Position numbers and translations under genes: made by a program
In this document: piece after piece, positions 35,844 to 46,640 of the stretch
How positions within the stretch are numbered: position 1 is the stretch's first letter
Layout of the letters: each line of letters starts with the position of its first letter
Notes under the pieces: generated by a model
What the model saw: the letters and a program-made list of their open reading frames with translations, nothing else
What the model was told of the DNA's origin: nothing
Databases searched by the model: none
NCBI GenBank assembly: GCA_951640195.1
Contig: OX621172.1
Coordinates: 1,972,688-2,036,687, forward strand
Source: Porpolomopsis calyptriformis
Lineage: Eukaryota > Basidiomycota > Agaricomycetes > Agaricales > Hygrophoraceae
Direction: 5' to 3'
DNA length: 64,000 bases

Positions 35844-37593
35844 ATGCTACGACCAACCCGACACCGATTCCTGTTTGAAAAGTTGCCTCGATCTTGTGAG
35901 TACTCTACCTGTGGACCTATATCTAATGGTTACACGATCATGCCAGTGCCTCTTCGAAAGTCACCTCCAGATATCCCTGAAGATGTGTATTCCTGTATTT
36001 TCGACCACATCATCCAACCCAGAACTCTATGGTGTGGTTCAGAATTGTGCCTTTTCCACACTTCGGAAGGGGACAAGGTGGAGTACCGGGATGTCTTATC
36101 CAAGTTAACACTGGTCTGCCGTTTCTTCGCAATCATATTCATGCCCATATTCCTCGACACCATATCAATTTCCATATCACACTCCTCATCTTTATCCCCA
36201 AAGACGTGGATTTTAGATCGAAACCAAAGGCGGCCGCCTGGTAGTTTTGCCAGAGCGCTTGTGCGGAATAACCAACTTGCACGCGCACGAATGCTGCATG
36301 TCAAAGAATGTAGATTGCATTCCCACCGAAATATTCAGGTCAGGTTTTGCCTGGAGGAGGCCAATCTCCTTCTCGCAGTGACTGGGAAGATGCCGCATAC
36401 GATTCAGTCTCTGTCTTTGAAGAATGTATGCGTCACGGACGAATTCTTCACAGCCTTGGGCGCATTGACAAGTCTGACATCGCTTGTATTCTCGCGTGTC
36501 ATTTTCCCCCCCCGGTTGGCTTTTCCTCAGAATGTCCAACTCAGGCTGGAGTCTTTTGCATTATTTGGCATCAGGCCCTCCCCACTCGTCATTATGGAGC
36601 CCCTCTGCCATTTCGTTTGTTTAACCCAGAGACTTCGTGTGTTGCATACAGACGATGACACCTTTCTTGAGGTATTCATGAAACAGCCACGCGTTCCCCA
36701 CCTAGAGGTGTTGGAAGTTGCACTGTCGGCTTCGAATTCGCGATTCGTTTCAATTCTCCTTTCCAATTTATCCCGGGTGCCCTTCTTACACACACTCTGC
36801 GTTAGAACATGGCTGTATCGCTTTCAAACGAAAGTGTCCACAGCTTTGGATCCATCGTTGCTGCCCAATTTACAACATTTACACTGCCCAACGTCTCTGG
36901 TTTCATCTCTGATTCCCAATCGACCACTAAAGACAGTTGATCTGACCTGCGACTACAATGATCTGACTGTTGCCCAGTCCGATTATGGTTGTGGCATATT
37001 TCATCTCATCCAACAGTCAACCGCCGCCATTGAAGTGCTCCACATACCTGCCTACGTCTATGTTGCATCTGCAGACCTGTTTGGTGATACTTTCCCTCGC
37101 CTTGTTGAATTAGGATTGACATTAGGATTGACATTCCCGTTTGCGAAGAACGAAATAAATGATAAAGTATGCGATTCTCAATACCACGTAATGTTCACAC
37201 CTGACACTCATCCATGAACAGTTCAAAACGAATATTTACGCGATATGTCATGCACACCGGATATCCGCACTTCCGATAACACAACTTTCACTAGAGTATC
37301 AAAGCCGCCTCTCAGAATGCCGGTGGGCTTATAATCTACGATCACAGGCTAAGATGATCACATTGCTCCACTCCACATTTTCGGCTGTTCTGTGTATCGA
37401 ATTTTGCACCAACTTTGGGAAGGGTTGGACATGGCGCCGCCAATGCAACAGCCACGGTTGTGTTTGGAAGCCTTCAATCGGGCGAGTTGGCCAAGAGACT
37501 ATTCAATCAGCTTTAAAACAGAGACCGTGGTGGTATCCTACTCCTGAGATGGATGTCGACAGTACTTTTGCCTCATTGTTTAGCCCCAAATGA
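35844..37593 (+). CDS. F-box-type leucine-rich protein
   Basis: A long first exon starts at ATG 35844 (alternative ATG 35940, MPVPLRKSPPDIPEDVYSCI). The F-box-like start PPDIPEDVYSCIFDHII is followed by LTLVCRFFAIIFMPIFLDTI, the usual mushroom F-box layout (LP.E....I......L..C...V..W.......). Leucine-rich stretches follow (IQSLSLKNVCVTDEFFTALG, LTSLTSLVFSRVIFP, PHLEVLEVALSAS, LPNLQHLHCP). After NEINDK an intron (about 37166-37221) joins FKTNIYAICHAHRISALP in frame, ending TFASLFSPK with the stop at 37591-37593. The gene encodes about 560 residues and is probably a substrate receptor of an SCF ligase. Such genes are amplified in mushrooms and often divergent, so the target cannot be guessed. 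Confidence 0.72.
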
Positions 37594-37704
37594 GGAATAG
37601 GTTTCATCACATCGATGAAGCACTTAAGCTAAAATGCTGCTGTCAAAAACAGTGCCCACCCAGTGAAATGTTTAGTTTTCAGGGGGTGAGTCCCAGAAAT
37701 TTTT

Positions 37705-37782
37705 AGCAGACACAAAAGTCTCTGTTTCACCTGATTACCTTTACCAGGTAATCAGGCAGAAACAGAGACTTTTGTGTCTGCT
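37705..37782. repeat. Near-perfect long inverted repeat (foldback)
   Basis: The left arm (37705-37740) and right arm (37746-37782) are reverse complements over about 36 bp with a single one-base bulge and a 5-base loop. A short direct repeat (acctttaccaggta) sits at the loop and again just outside the right arm. It lies between the F-box-type gene and ROT1. Confidence 0.9.
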
Positions 37783-38058
37783 ACCTTTACCAGGTATGAT
37801 ATATGACAAGGTGGGGGATCAGTTGAGAGGTCGCGACGAAACATTGTCGCCCAGTAGTTTTGACCATGAGTTGACTGGCGCCACTTTGTACAAACAATTG
37901 ACAACAATAATAACACCACCGTTTCATCACGTCGTCCTCGTCGTTGCCATTCCTTTCCTCGTTGTCCTTACCATATTAATACCATTCTTCATCGCCATAT
38001 TCGACGCCGAAGAGCCTTCTACCCTTGCCCGTATCCCCATTGTCCTCCGATATCCACA

Positions 38059-38940
38059 ATGATCATTCCCCCTCTCGTTGCCCTTCTACTCGCATCGACA
38101 CCAGTTTTCGGCCAAGGCGTTCCAATAAATTACGACACATTCCATAACGCAACCCCAATCTCAGGGACTTGGAGTACTGGATATCGAGCCGTCCTAACCG
38201 GTCCTGTGCGTACTATCGCCCTTTCTCCCCCTTTTCCATCTTCATTCCTCCCAAGGGTTTTGCCAATCCTGCTACTGAAACATTCACATATCCCCCAACG
38301 ACGGGCGAATCGTATTCATTGTGAGCAAATCCTAGTCTTTCCAAACTTGAACTTTTTGGAATGAGCGCCGGTCATAGTACCGACGACGGCTTTTACGAAA
38401 TCTCCAGATATCGTTTCAACTCGAACGGTTTGGTTTTTCTTTTCTTTCTATTACTCTCACAATTAATCATCAATTTCAGGGTCACAACCAACTTGCATAA
38501 TAGGCGTCGTTGTCTGGGTGCACGGAACCTACATCCTCAACCCCAACGGTTCAATCACCGCGACACCTTTCGGCGACGGCTTCCAGCAAGTACAAGATCC
38601 GTGCGGCGCCGTCTCTAATTTCATCCAAAATTACAACGAGACTGAATACTACCAATCCTGGCAAATCTTCATGGACCCCACCGATGGCCCAAAGTTGCAT
38701 CTCTTCAAATTTGATGGCTCCCCTGTCGCACCACAGTTCCAGGTGTCGGCAACGCCTAATATGTTGCCCACTCGACTACTCCGAAACGTCACACCCTCAG
38801 ACGGAAATTCGGCATCACCCACTGGTGGTTTCACAGCCCAGGGTGCCTTCGTACTCAGCGCTGCTAGACGGAGTTGGAGCACCAGTGTGCGCACTGCGTG
38901 TGCCGCTATTGGCATGGGTCTTCTATCATTGGTGGTATAG
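38059..38940 (+). CDS. ROT1: ROT1 family ER membrane chaperone
   Basis: ROT1 is a fungal ER protein needed for folding of cell-wall synthesis and other secretory proteins (family knowledge). ATG 38059 opens a signal peptide, MIIPPLVALLLASTPVFGQG. Then come ISGTWSTGYRAVLTG, GFANPATETFTYPPTTGESY, AGHSTDDGFYEISRYRFNSN, SQPTCIIGVVVWVHGTYILN, PNGSITATPFGDGFQQVQDP and CGAVSNFIQNYNETEYY. SWQIFMDPTDGPKLHLFKFD, PNMLPTRLL and a hydrophobic C-terminus ending GMGLLSLVV follow, stop 38938-38940. Three introns; motif order and the C-terminal membrane anchor match ROT1. No defects were seen. Confidence 0.92.
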
Positions 38941-39402
38941 AGCGGTGCATTGGCAGCTTCAGATTTTTATACACGATACCATTCAAACCAACGCACTCGC
39001 ATTTTTCTTGCTTTTATTCTTCCAAACTCATTCACCCCCCCCCCTTCTTTCTTTCTTTTCTTTGCCGCCCTTCCGATATCATTGGCACCGGCACATTTCT
39101 TGCAACAAAAGAACATTTGTATCCGTCTTCCTCACTCCACCTCTTATCCCATCCTGCGCCTGGTCACGGGCTTGTTGCATTCCCATTCCCCTACCCCTTT
39201 CGCAACGCTCACTCCCGGCCGGGTTCAACACACTCTCTCCCTTTTCTGCTCCAACCTACATATGATACTTCTCTTAGTTCATTTCCGTAGACCGGTTGAT
39301 GTGAATGTATAGTTCGAATCCGAAACTCATTAATGCATATTTGGATTCTATGGTTACCACTGGGTGTTTACCAATTAGCCTGGACTATCAAGTTTATCAT
39401 CC
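38941..39402. other. Intergenic, pyrimidine-rich
   Basis: This is the 3' flank of ROT1 and the promoter of HIS1, with C/T-rich tracts around 39030-39070. A B-box-like gttcgaatcc at about 39312 has no matching tRNA around it. Confidence 0.5.
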
Positions 39403-40667
39403 ATGAATTCTAGTTCGTTCGAATCTAAGACCTGGCATACGAGTCGCCCTTGGACTGATACATCCTCTAGACCTGGGTTCTCTCGACGGTCGTCTCCTGT
39501 TTGCCATCCCGAAGAAAGGCGAGTAACTCGTCGGAACTGTTGACGTTGAGAGTCTCTGAATGATGGCGTAGGACGATTGTACGAGAAATGTCTCGAGTTG
39601 TTAGCAGGTCAGTCTGATGGCCGTTCGGTCCCACTGGGCTGCGCGACTGACGCGCTTGGGAACATGATGCAGGTGCCGACATCCAGTTCAGACGACATCA
39701 AAGGCTGGACATCGCTCTGGTTCTTAACCATCCTATCGCCCTGTGAGTAACCACTCGCCGATCGCGCTCTTTTCTAACCTTATGAAATACTTATGGTAGC
39801 ATCTTTCTCCCTGCATCCGATATACCCTCCTTCGTAGGGAAGGGCAACGTCGATCTGGGCATTACCGGCCAAGACGTCATTCTCGAAGCCCAGATGCAGC
39901 AGCACGTCACGGAGGTGCTGCGCCTGGGCTTTGGGAAGTGCGCGTTACAGGTGCAGGTGCCCGAGAACGGTACGATCAAGGCCGTTGAGGAGCTCGTGGG
40001 TAAACGTGTGGTGACCAGCTTCGAGGTCCTCGCTGAGGAGTATTTTGGGAAGATGGATGATAGGTTGGGGGTGATAGGGGAGGATAGGACGAAGATTGAG
40101 TATGTTGGGGGGAGCGTGGAGGCTGCCTGCTCGCTTGGGCTCGCAGATGGGATCGGTAAGCATTTCTTTTGGAGCTGGCATTGATGTGGGCGATTCATTT
40201 TTTTCTTCTTCTTTAGTTGACCTAGTCGGTCAGTTTCGAAATCAACAACCCCTTATAAAAATACAATTAAATTTTTTTTCTCAGAGTCCGGAGACACCAT
40301 GCGTGCAGCGGGTCTATACCCGATAGCCACCCTCCTCCAAACCGAAGCTGTCCTCATCAAATCCAGCCTCACCAAGCATCCATCTCTCGTCCCGCTCATT
40401 CATGTCATTACGAGCCGCATTGCGGGCGTCGTCGCCGCGCGGAAGTATGTCGTATGCGAGTACAATATACCGCGGGCAAAGTTGTCTAGCGCGACAGCGC
40501 TCACACCTGGTAGGAAGGCTCCGACAATCAGCCCGCTAGAAGATGAGAACTGGGCAGCGGTTAGTAGTATGGTTGAGAAGAATAAGATTGCAAGTATTAT
40601 GGACGAGTTGGTGGCGATTGGCGCGGAGGATATCATGATTTTCAACCTAGACAACTGTAGAGTGTAA
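39403..40667 (+). CDS. HIS1: ATP phosphoribosyltransferase (first step of histidine synthesis)
   Basis: It joins PRPP to ATP, committing to histidine. The proposed start is ATG 39403 (MNS), with an intron (39413-39470; branch ctgatac, acceptor ctctag) giving NLGSLDGRLLFAIPKKG. A GC-AG intron restores GRLYEKCLELLAG. Next exons give ADIQFRRHQRLDIALVLNHP, IFLPASDIPSFVGKGNVDLG, ITGQDVILEAQM, LRLGFGKCALQVQVP and KRVVTSFEVLAEEYF. IEYVGGSVEAACSLGLADGI, ESGDTMRAAGLYPIATLLQT and the C-terminal regulatory domain follow, ending IMIFNLDNCRV (stop 40665-40667). The PRPP-loop-type ESGDTMRAAGL segment is intact. The first exon is the least certain part. The 3' end is 35 bp from TRP4. Confidence 0.9.
39519..39571 (+). 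other. GC-AG intron in HIS1
   Basis: The donor gcgagtaac follows AAG AAA G and the acceptor gcgtag precedes GA CGA TTG TAC GAG. The result is the conserved KKGRLYEKC of HisG. Splicing at the neighbouring GT (gtaact) would shift the frame, so a GC donor is required. Confidence 0.72.
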
Positions 40668-40702
40668 CGTTCTTTTTTACAGGCGTCGATCTACGACAGC
40701 TT

Positions 40703-41851
40703 TTACAAGGGCAAAACCTTCTCTGCTGCAGTTCTACCGGACGCGCGGTATATTTCCAAAGCCTCCCAAGCCTTCCCAGAAGTGATACTCGTCAATGCCA
40801 TATCCGTGGCAAGCTTGTAATCCTCCACCAGCCCAGCCACGACCAACAACGCGGCTGCATTCATCAGCACAAAGTGTAAAATCGCCGTCAAGGACTCCGG
40901 GATAGCCTCACCCGAAGTGAGCAGGACGGTTAGCATCTCAGCATTCTCTGCCGGACTCCCGCCCACAACGCTCGAGAGCGGATGGGTAGGTAGTCCGAAA
41001 CTATTTGGGTGGAGCGTTCTCTCGGTGATCACCCCGTCCCGTAGCTCCCACACCCAGGTATCGCCCGCGCAGCTGATCTCGTCGAGGCCCTCCGCGCCGC
41101 ACACGACGAGGGCGCGACAGACTCCGCCGTCACTCAGCGAGCGCGCGTAGGTGGCACCGATCTCGCGCTCGGCGACACCGACAACCATGCCCTGCGGCCG
41201 GGCAGGATTGAGGAGCGGGCCAAGGACGTTGAACATGGTGCGGAAGGGGAGTGCTTTGCGGTAGGGGGCGATGGAGGCGAGTGCGGGGTGGTAGTGTGGA
41301 GCGAGGATGAACGTGAACGGGACGCGCGGTATAGGCGTGGGCGTTCCTGCGTTCGGGGCGATGAAGAGACAACCAAGTGCTTGGAGGAGATCGGCGGATC
41401 CGGAGGACGAGGTCGATGCGCGGCTGCCGTGCTGATTTTATTTTTGTGTAAGATAAAGCAGTTTATCGAGTATGGTTTGGGCACTCGCCTTGATTACTCG
41501 CGCGCCTGCTCCCGCTGCGACGATAGCTGCGGCTGTGCTCACATTGAAGGTGTTATGACCGTCACCGCCTGTTCCGACGATATCAACTATAAAATCTTGA
41601 GCTCTATCCTGGATCGAGGCCTTCAACGCTTTCTCTCGCAGTACTTCAGCGGCAGCCGCGAGCGACTCAGGTCTTCGCTCGATGCGGTTGATGTGTAAAG
41701 CTGTTAGGAGGGCGCCAACCTGAGTTGGATCGACCGACTCTGGCGCGAATAAGTAGTTGAGGGCGAGCCTGAGGTCGTTGGGAGTGAAATACTCCGGAGT
41801 CTTGACGAGTTTGCCAAGGAGGGTTTTGAACGAAGGCTGATCGGAGGCCAT
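40703..41851 (-). CDS. TRP4: Anthranilate phosphoribosyltransferase
   Basis: Transfers phosphoribose from PRPP to anthranilate in tryptophan synthesis. ATG 41851 gives MASDQPSFKTLLGKLVKTPE, YFTPNDLRLALNYLF, QVGALLTALHINRIERRPES, and the PRPP-binding loop VDIVGTGGDGHNTFNVST. An intron follows (about 41420-41490). Next are HGSRASTSSSGSADLLQALG, then PRVPFTFILAPHYHPALASI, FRTMFNVLGPLLNPARPQGM, GAEGLDEISCAGDTWVWEL, SGEAIPESLTAILHFVLMNA and the C-terminus TAAEKVLPL (stop 40705-40703). All family motifs are intact. It is tail to tail with HIS1 and head to head with the HNH gene (81 bp between starts). Confidence 0.94.
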
Positions 41852-41932
41852 TGCAGCTCTTATCTGGACCTCTCAAGCTTGTGGTGGTAGCCAAAGTGCT
41901 ACAACTCCGCCTGTCTACGCCAGTTTCTCACC

Positions 41933-43047
41933 ATGTCTGAGGAGTTATGGACTCCTGTTGCATTCAATCTACTCCAGGGCCTTCCATTCACATATTCCAT
42001 CAACTCTATCTCCCAAATATCTGCGACCGAGGCGTTTAACATTGGGATTGACGATCGCGACCGCGGGAGATGTATCGTTTGTGGTGCCTCTTCATGGCCG
42101 CTCCTTGATCATGCCCACATTGTGCCTAGAGTGGAGGGTGATACCGTGAGTTCATCATCCCAGCAGCATCGTGTATATCTTTCATTTCGCAGTGGGAGGT
42201 GTTGCGCCAGAAGCAACTCATTCCCTCTCATGCCAAGTCCGTTCAACACGAAGCTCGCAATGGGATTCTTCTCTGCAAAAATCATCATGCACTATTTGAC
42301 TCTTTCTTTTTTTACATCCGCTGGGCACCTCAGGTGTGTTGCCCTGTGTACTCTCTTGCAGTCCCCTTCCTCCCCTCCTATTTCCCTTTGTTCATTGCTC
42401 GCACATTTTTATAGGCCAAACGCTTCGTCTTAATCAATCAATCTCGAAGTGCTCAATTGGAGCCGTTTCATGGTCGCGCTGTTCAGCTATTCCCAGCCAG
42501 TTCGCGTATGCCATTCCATGGCGCTTTCCTCATTCATGAGATGCGTGTTCGGGGATTTCAGCCATTGGCCCCGGACCGACCGATCCCCTTACCCATTCCA
42601 TGGCAAACATGGATTCAGCTTGCCCCTGGTTCGGATGATTACGGGGACGATGACGATGATAATGATGATGCGGGAGGCAACTCAGTCATGCGTGAAGGCA
42701 TTGGCCGCAAGGATGGTGACGGGGACGACGACAACAATGATGGAGGCGACTCGGTCATGCGCGAAGGCACCTGTTTGCTGTCACAACCCTCAGCACATAA
42801 CCGACCCACCACATCAGATAGAATTTCGCAGCAACAGTCATTTCGCAAGATGAAACTGGCTCCTGAACCCCGCAAAACATTGACGTTCACCAACCCATTT
42901 GCGAACCCTGCCAAACTGGAATCCCTTAAACGCTCGTTTGCAGAGCAACCGAACTGGAAAGCGGCTATGGTTGAAGGTGAGTCTTGGGAAGGCACTGCTC
43001 AAGAGAACATCGAAAAGTGGCATGGACTTGTCGGCCCTTCGCAATGA
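41933..43047 (+). CDS. HNH nuclease domain protein
   Basis: ATG 41933 gives MSEELWTPVAFNLLQGLPFT. The HNH region spans two exons: CIVCGASSWPLLDHAHIVPR, then after an intron WEVLRQKQLIPSHAKSVQHE and ARNGILLCKNHHALFDSFFF. The order C-x-x-C, D-H-A-H-I, N-G-I-L-L-C, H-H-x-x-F-D is that of the HNH_2 group frequent in mushroom genomes. A second intron leads to AKRFVLINQSRSAQLEPFHG and a C-terminal part with an Asp-rich, partly repeated segment (GNSVMREG...GDSVMREG, 42670-42770) and a conserved-looking end TLTFTNPFANPAKLESLKRS. The stop is at 43045-43047. The role is unknown; despite the nuclease fold, fungal members have no established substrate. Confidence 0.78.
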
Positions 43048-43465
43048 TAAGGCTGAGAATGATCCCTGGACATCGGATCAGTTATAGTTATTCATGATGT
43101 AACGAACTTATTGGGCAACGTATTGGAGTGGGAGAGTCTTGAGTTCGGTGGTGATTCAGTGTCGATGTGACAATCGTGTACCTAGCGATAACTTCCCCTT
43201 CCCCTTCTTTCTTGTCCCTGACACTTACTCTTGCCTCCACATCCAACATGCCAGCAACAATCTCCAGTGGACAAGATTTAGACCTCACCTCTGACGCCAT
43301 CGACGACGGTGAGCTCATGTGCTCAAAAAGGAAAGCTGTGGGATGAAGAAGCCGAGTCTCAATTTCGACAGTATGAAACCGCGTGTGATTTTACTCACCG
43401 ACGTAAGTGGTCGGCACATCGCAGATGGTCACAAAAATTTGACCTAACCCCGACACCGCGCAATC
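43048..43465. other. Intergenic
   Basis: 418 bp. An ATG at 43248 opens a short frame (MPATISSGQDLDLTSDAIDD) before a GT, which might be a first exon of the following gene, but I could not join it convincingly. Confidence 0.4.
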
Positions 43466-45453
43466 ATGGGTAAATTCCACGATTTTTTATTAGATCATGC
43501 CAAGTTCCCATTCCCTGATCCTAAAGAACATCTAACTGTCAGTACCGAAATATCTCTCATCCAAGTTGGATTGCTCGGGGTTCCATGGAAAGCCAAGCAC
43601 GCGGTGCGAGACAACACCCTTTTTCAAAAACTCTGCGACGTCCTCGAGGATATCCTTAAAGACACTCCTATAGGGGATGTAGAGAGAGAACATCTGTTGA
43701 AGAGTTTTTCACCCAAAGTACACATCAACGAGATCGGCATAGAGGATAAGGAGTGGAAATCGAATCCAAGTGAAGCTCAGGTAATTATGCTTTTAAGAAA
43801 CCCAACCCCTCATCCAAGGCTAATCAATTCGGAATGGACAGAGCCGGAAGTTGTTTGATATGTTCTTCCACCCAGCTGCAAAAAAGTGCTTGTGGGTGTA
43901 CAACCAACACGGATTTTCAACCATTACCGAAGACATGGTCGAAGGAACTGGCTCTAGGGTTGACTATGTTGTGATGCTGGATGATGAAACGACAATTCTC
44001 ACTGAAGCAAAATCACCTTCGGTCATGAAGAGAGTTGGCGATTTGCTACTGCCACGTGGCTTTGAGTTGACATGGGGAACTAAACGACCCCTAGTGCCAA
44101 AGATTCTCACAAAGGTGACTATCCCTTGCTAGTTAGAAAGTCGAGACTAAGGAGATTTCCATAGGCGGCTTTGTATCTGGGTCTGAGAAAGTTGGAGTGG
44201 CTATTTCTGACGTGCCACAATTACTGGATTGTGTACTGCCTAGTGACAGATGACAATCACCCCTTTCTTGCATACTTGCCAAAAATCAGCATTCAAGACT
44301 CCTCAGTGCCTTTTCGAGCATTTATTGGTGCAATTTTATCCCTTGTCAATAACGTTCCCATTGAGAGGTCTGCATTTAATCCCACCATGGAACTGGATAC
44401 CATTATTGAAGAAGTGGACATGGGTCCTTTACTGGAACATGACGACAACAATAATTCAGGAACATACTGGGGTGGATCAAGTAATGGAAATTCAATGGGT
44501 CCTCTGATGACTTGCAGCCATACTTGTGCTGTTCATGACAATGCCAATCCTGGGCTAATGGTTCATTCATTCACCATTCTTTGCCACTTGTCTCACTGAT
44601 GTATTCTCAGCTCTCTTCATCTTCTCCCAACTCCCCTGAATCCTTCCAAGTTTGGGTATACCTCCACTCAGTGTCAAGCAACACACTCACTCTTCTGCAG
44701 TGCGCCAAGGTCAGGAAATTACGCCTATGGCTGACACGCTTGCTGGGGTCTGGGTCGACTGGCGACGTCTGGCAATGTCATTTTGATGGCAGCAGTTTTT
44801 TGTTTGCCATCAAGATTGTTGAGGAGCTATGCCCTGCTGATGCAGACAGCCGGAAACAGCTCCATAATGAGTTCACCATCTACCTAACTTTAGAGAAGGC
44901 ATACCAATCTGGGAAATTGCAGGATTGCATTGCTCCACAATGCTATAGGGCATTTGAGGGTGATGGTATGGATGTTCTTATCCTTGAACTACATGATGGT
45001 GTCTTGAATAACTGGGATGAGTTAAGTACCCCAGAGTGGTGAGTGACAAAAATAACTGAAGTAACTGCTCTCCATTCACATGAGGTTATTTCCTAGACAC
45101 CAACTATTCAAGCTGGTGCAAAACCTCCACAGTGTTGGAATAGTGCATAATGACTTTGAGCCCTGGAATATTATATGAACTCACAGTGGTGAGATCCATC
45201 TGATTGATTTTTCACAGAGTAGGAAGCACATTTGCAAGGAATACAAGATGCAAAATGTATGTTGTACAATTTACCTCCTTACATTGCTGACATTGGGGTA
45301 GATTGTTTCCCAACTCAATGCTTCTTATGCTGCTCCAGATCAGAACCTGAGGTGTCAAGAATTACAGATGTTGCAAAGGCTGTTATGGAGATAGCAGCCC
45401 CTTCCACCTTAGGCAGCACTCTACAGAGCCTTATGACCTCTCTGGGACTGGTT
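43466..45453 (+). pseudogene. PD-(D/E)xK-like nuclease domain fused to a protein-kinase domain (broken)
   Basis: Exon 1 gives MGKFHDFLLDHAKFPFPDPK; later comes FFHPAAKKCLWVYNQHGFST, then VDYVVMLDDETTILTEAKSP. The last has the spacing of a PD-(D/E)xK nuclease core (Asp, then E-A-K). Further exons (AALYLGLRKLEWLFLTCHN, LAYLPKISIQDSSVPFRAFI) lead to a kinase: LLGSGSTGDVWQCHF (P-loop), FLFAIKIVEEL (AIK), LHSVGIVHNDFEPWNI (HxD loop) and GEIHLIDFSQS (DFG position). The frame is interrupted by TGA at 45176-45178 right after PWNII, where an Arg codon would restore it. The preceding splice junction near 45100 also appears to give a stop. The 3' end is replaced by a repeat element at 45454. This domain pair is known in fungal and oomycete Crinkler-type proteins (family knowledge; identity here is inferred). 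Confidence 0.65.
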
Positions 45454-46056
45454 CAGGGACCCATTATTAACAAAATGACCAAAATGCTGGCACAAAATTA
45501 ATTCAAAATTCTTTGGGGGATCGTTAGGGCATCCCAATACAATCAGTTTAAGCCATAAATTAAAAAAATTGGCGGTCCCATTCTTGAGATATATGTAAAA
45601 TACTCCATTTATACCATTATGCAGCCCAGCTATTGTATTGCACTCTATAAATCACAATTTCATGTCTATTCGATAGGCACAGTGAACTAATGGTGGGCCC
45701 ACCCAAAATTCCGATTTTTAGAGCATTTGGTATGTCGTGGTGGAAGATAGTAAGGGTTTAGGAGGAGGCATAGGTATAAGTAGCTATAGACTGCTCTAAA
45801 AATCGGGGTTTTATATTCAATTGATAGCCCCAGTGTCATAGAGGTGGGGAATACAAAAATCCCGATTTATGGACCATTTGGGGTACCGCAATCAGTGATA
45901 TAAGGGGTATGGGGGGGTATATCTCCAACTTATCACAGAGCTCTTTAAAAATCTGGGTTTTATATTCAATCAATAGCCCCAGTGTCATAGAGGTGGGGAA
46001 TACAAAAATCCTAAGTTATGGACCATTTGGGGTATGGGGGGGTATATCTCCAACTG
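45454..46056. mobile_element. Fragment (copy C) of the CAGGGACCC element
   Basis: From 45454 the sequence matches the starts of the elements at 54533 and 57826 (cagggacccattat, ...ctttgggggatcgttagggc..., ...ggcggtcccattcttgag...). It includes the first two or so subterminal repeat units (atatctccaact...). The match ends near 46056 (ctccaact|gatatg). It is more diverged than the other two copies and lacks the coding part, so it is either a deletion derivative or a truncated copy. Its border interrupts the nuclease-kinase gene. Confidence 0.85.
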
Positions 46057-46257
46057 ATATGATTCTGTTCAGAAAAGAGGATACTCTCCGGATATATAAG
46101 GAAATAGGTCACCCTCCGCTTTTTTTGAATTTAGGGTATTTCCTTATTTGCTTGCTTACTCAGGGTGACCTTCCTTATTTGGAGTACAGGGGGTGGTCCG
46201 ATGTTTTTACAAGTTGGGGGTGCAATGTTTTTGCAAGTTGGGGATACTTTCACTGAC
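46057..46257. other. Unassigned sequence with an inverted motif
   Basis: No coding frame was recognised. agggtgacct (around 46163) is the reverse complement of aggtcaccct (around 46107), each next to an aaggaa/ttcctt motif, so a weak foldback or short terminal inverted repeat may be present. Confidence 0.4.
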
Positions 46258-46640
46258 ATAAGGAAGTGAGTAAGGAACAACCAAGTAAGTAAGGAGCAAC
46301 CAAGTCAGTGGGTAAGGAGCAACTAAGTCAGTGAGGAAGTAAGTAAGACACAACCAAGTCAGTGAGAAAGTAAGTAAGAAACAACTAAGTTAGTGAGTAG
46401 GTGAAGAAGTAAGTAAGTAATAACAAAGCAAGTAAGGAACAACCAAGTTAGTAGATAAGAAGCAATGAAGTCAGTAAGGAAGTAAGTAAGGAGTAAGGAA
46501 CAACTAAGTCAGCGAGTAGTTGAAGAAGTAAGTAAGTAAGTAATAATAAAGCAAGCAAGGAATAATGAAGTCAGTAGGTTAGGAGCAACGAAGTCAGTAA
46601 GTAGGTGAAGAAGAAGAAGAAGGAAGTGAGTAGTAACTAG
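46258..46640. repeat. Degenerate minisatellite of AAGTAAGT / AAGTCAGTGAG units
   Basis: About 380 bp built from variants of aagtaagtaagg, caaccaagtcagtgag and aggtgaagaagtaag in irregular tandem order. There is strong purine bias on the plus strand and no coding potential. Confidence 0.9.

Noticed and set aside
38950..39312. Open frames downstream of ROT1
   Set aside because: They lie in a pyrimidine-rich 3' flank and have no family resemblance.
39301..39330. tRNA-like B-box (gttcgaatcc)
   Set aside because: No A-box or cloverleaf can be built around it.
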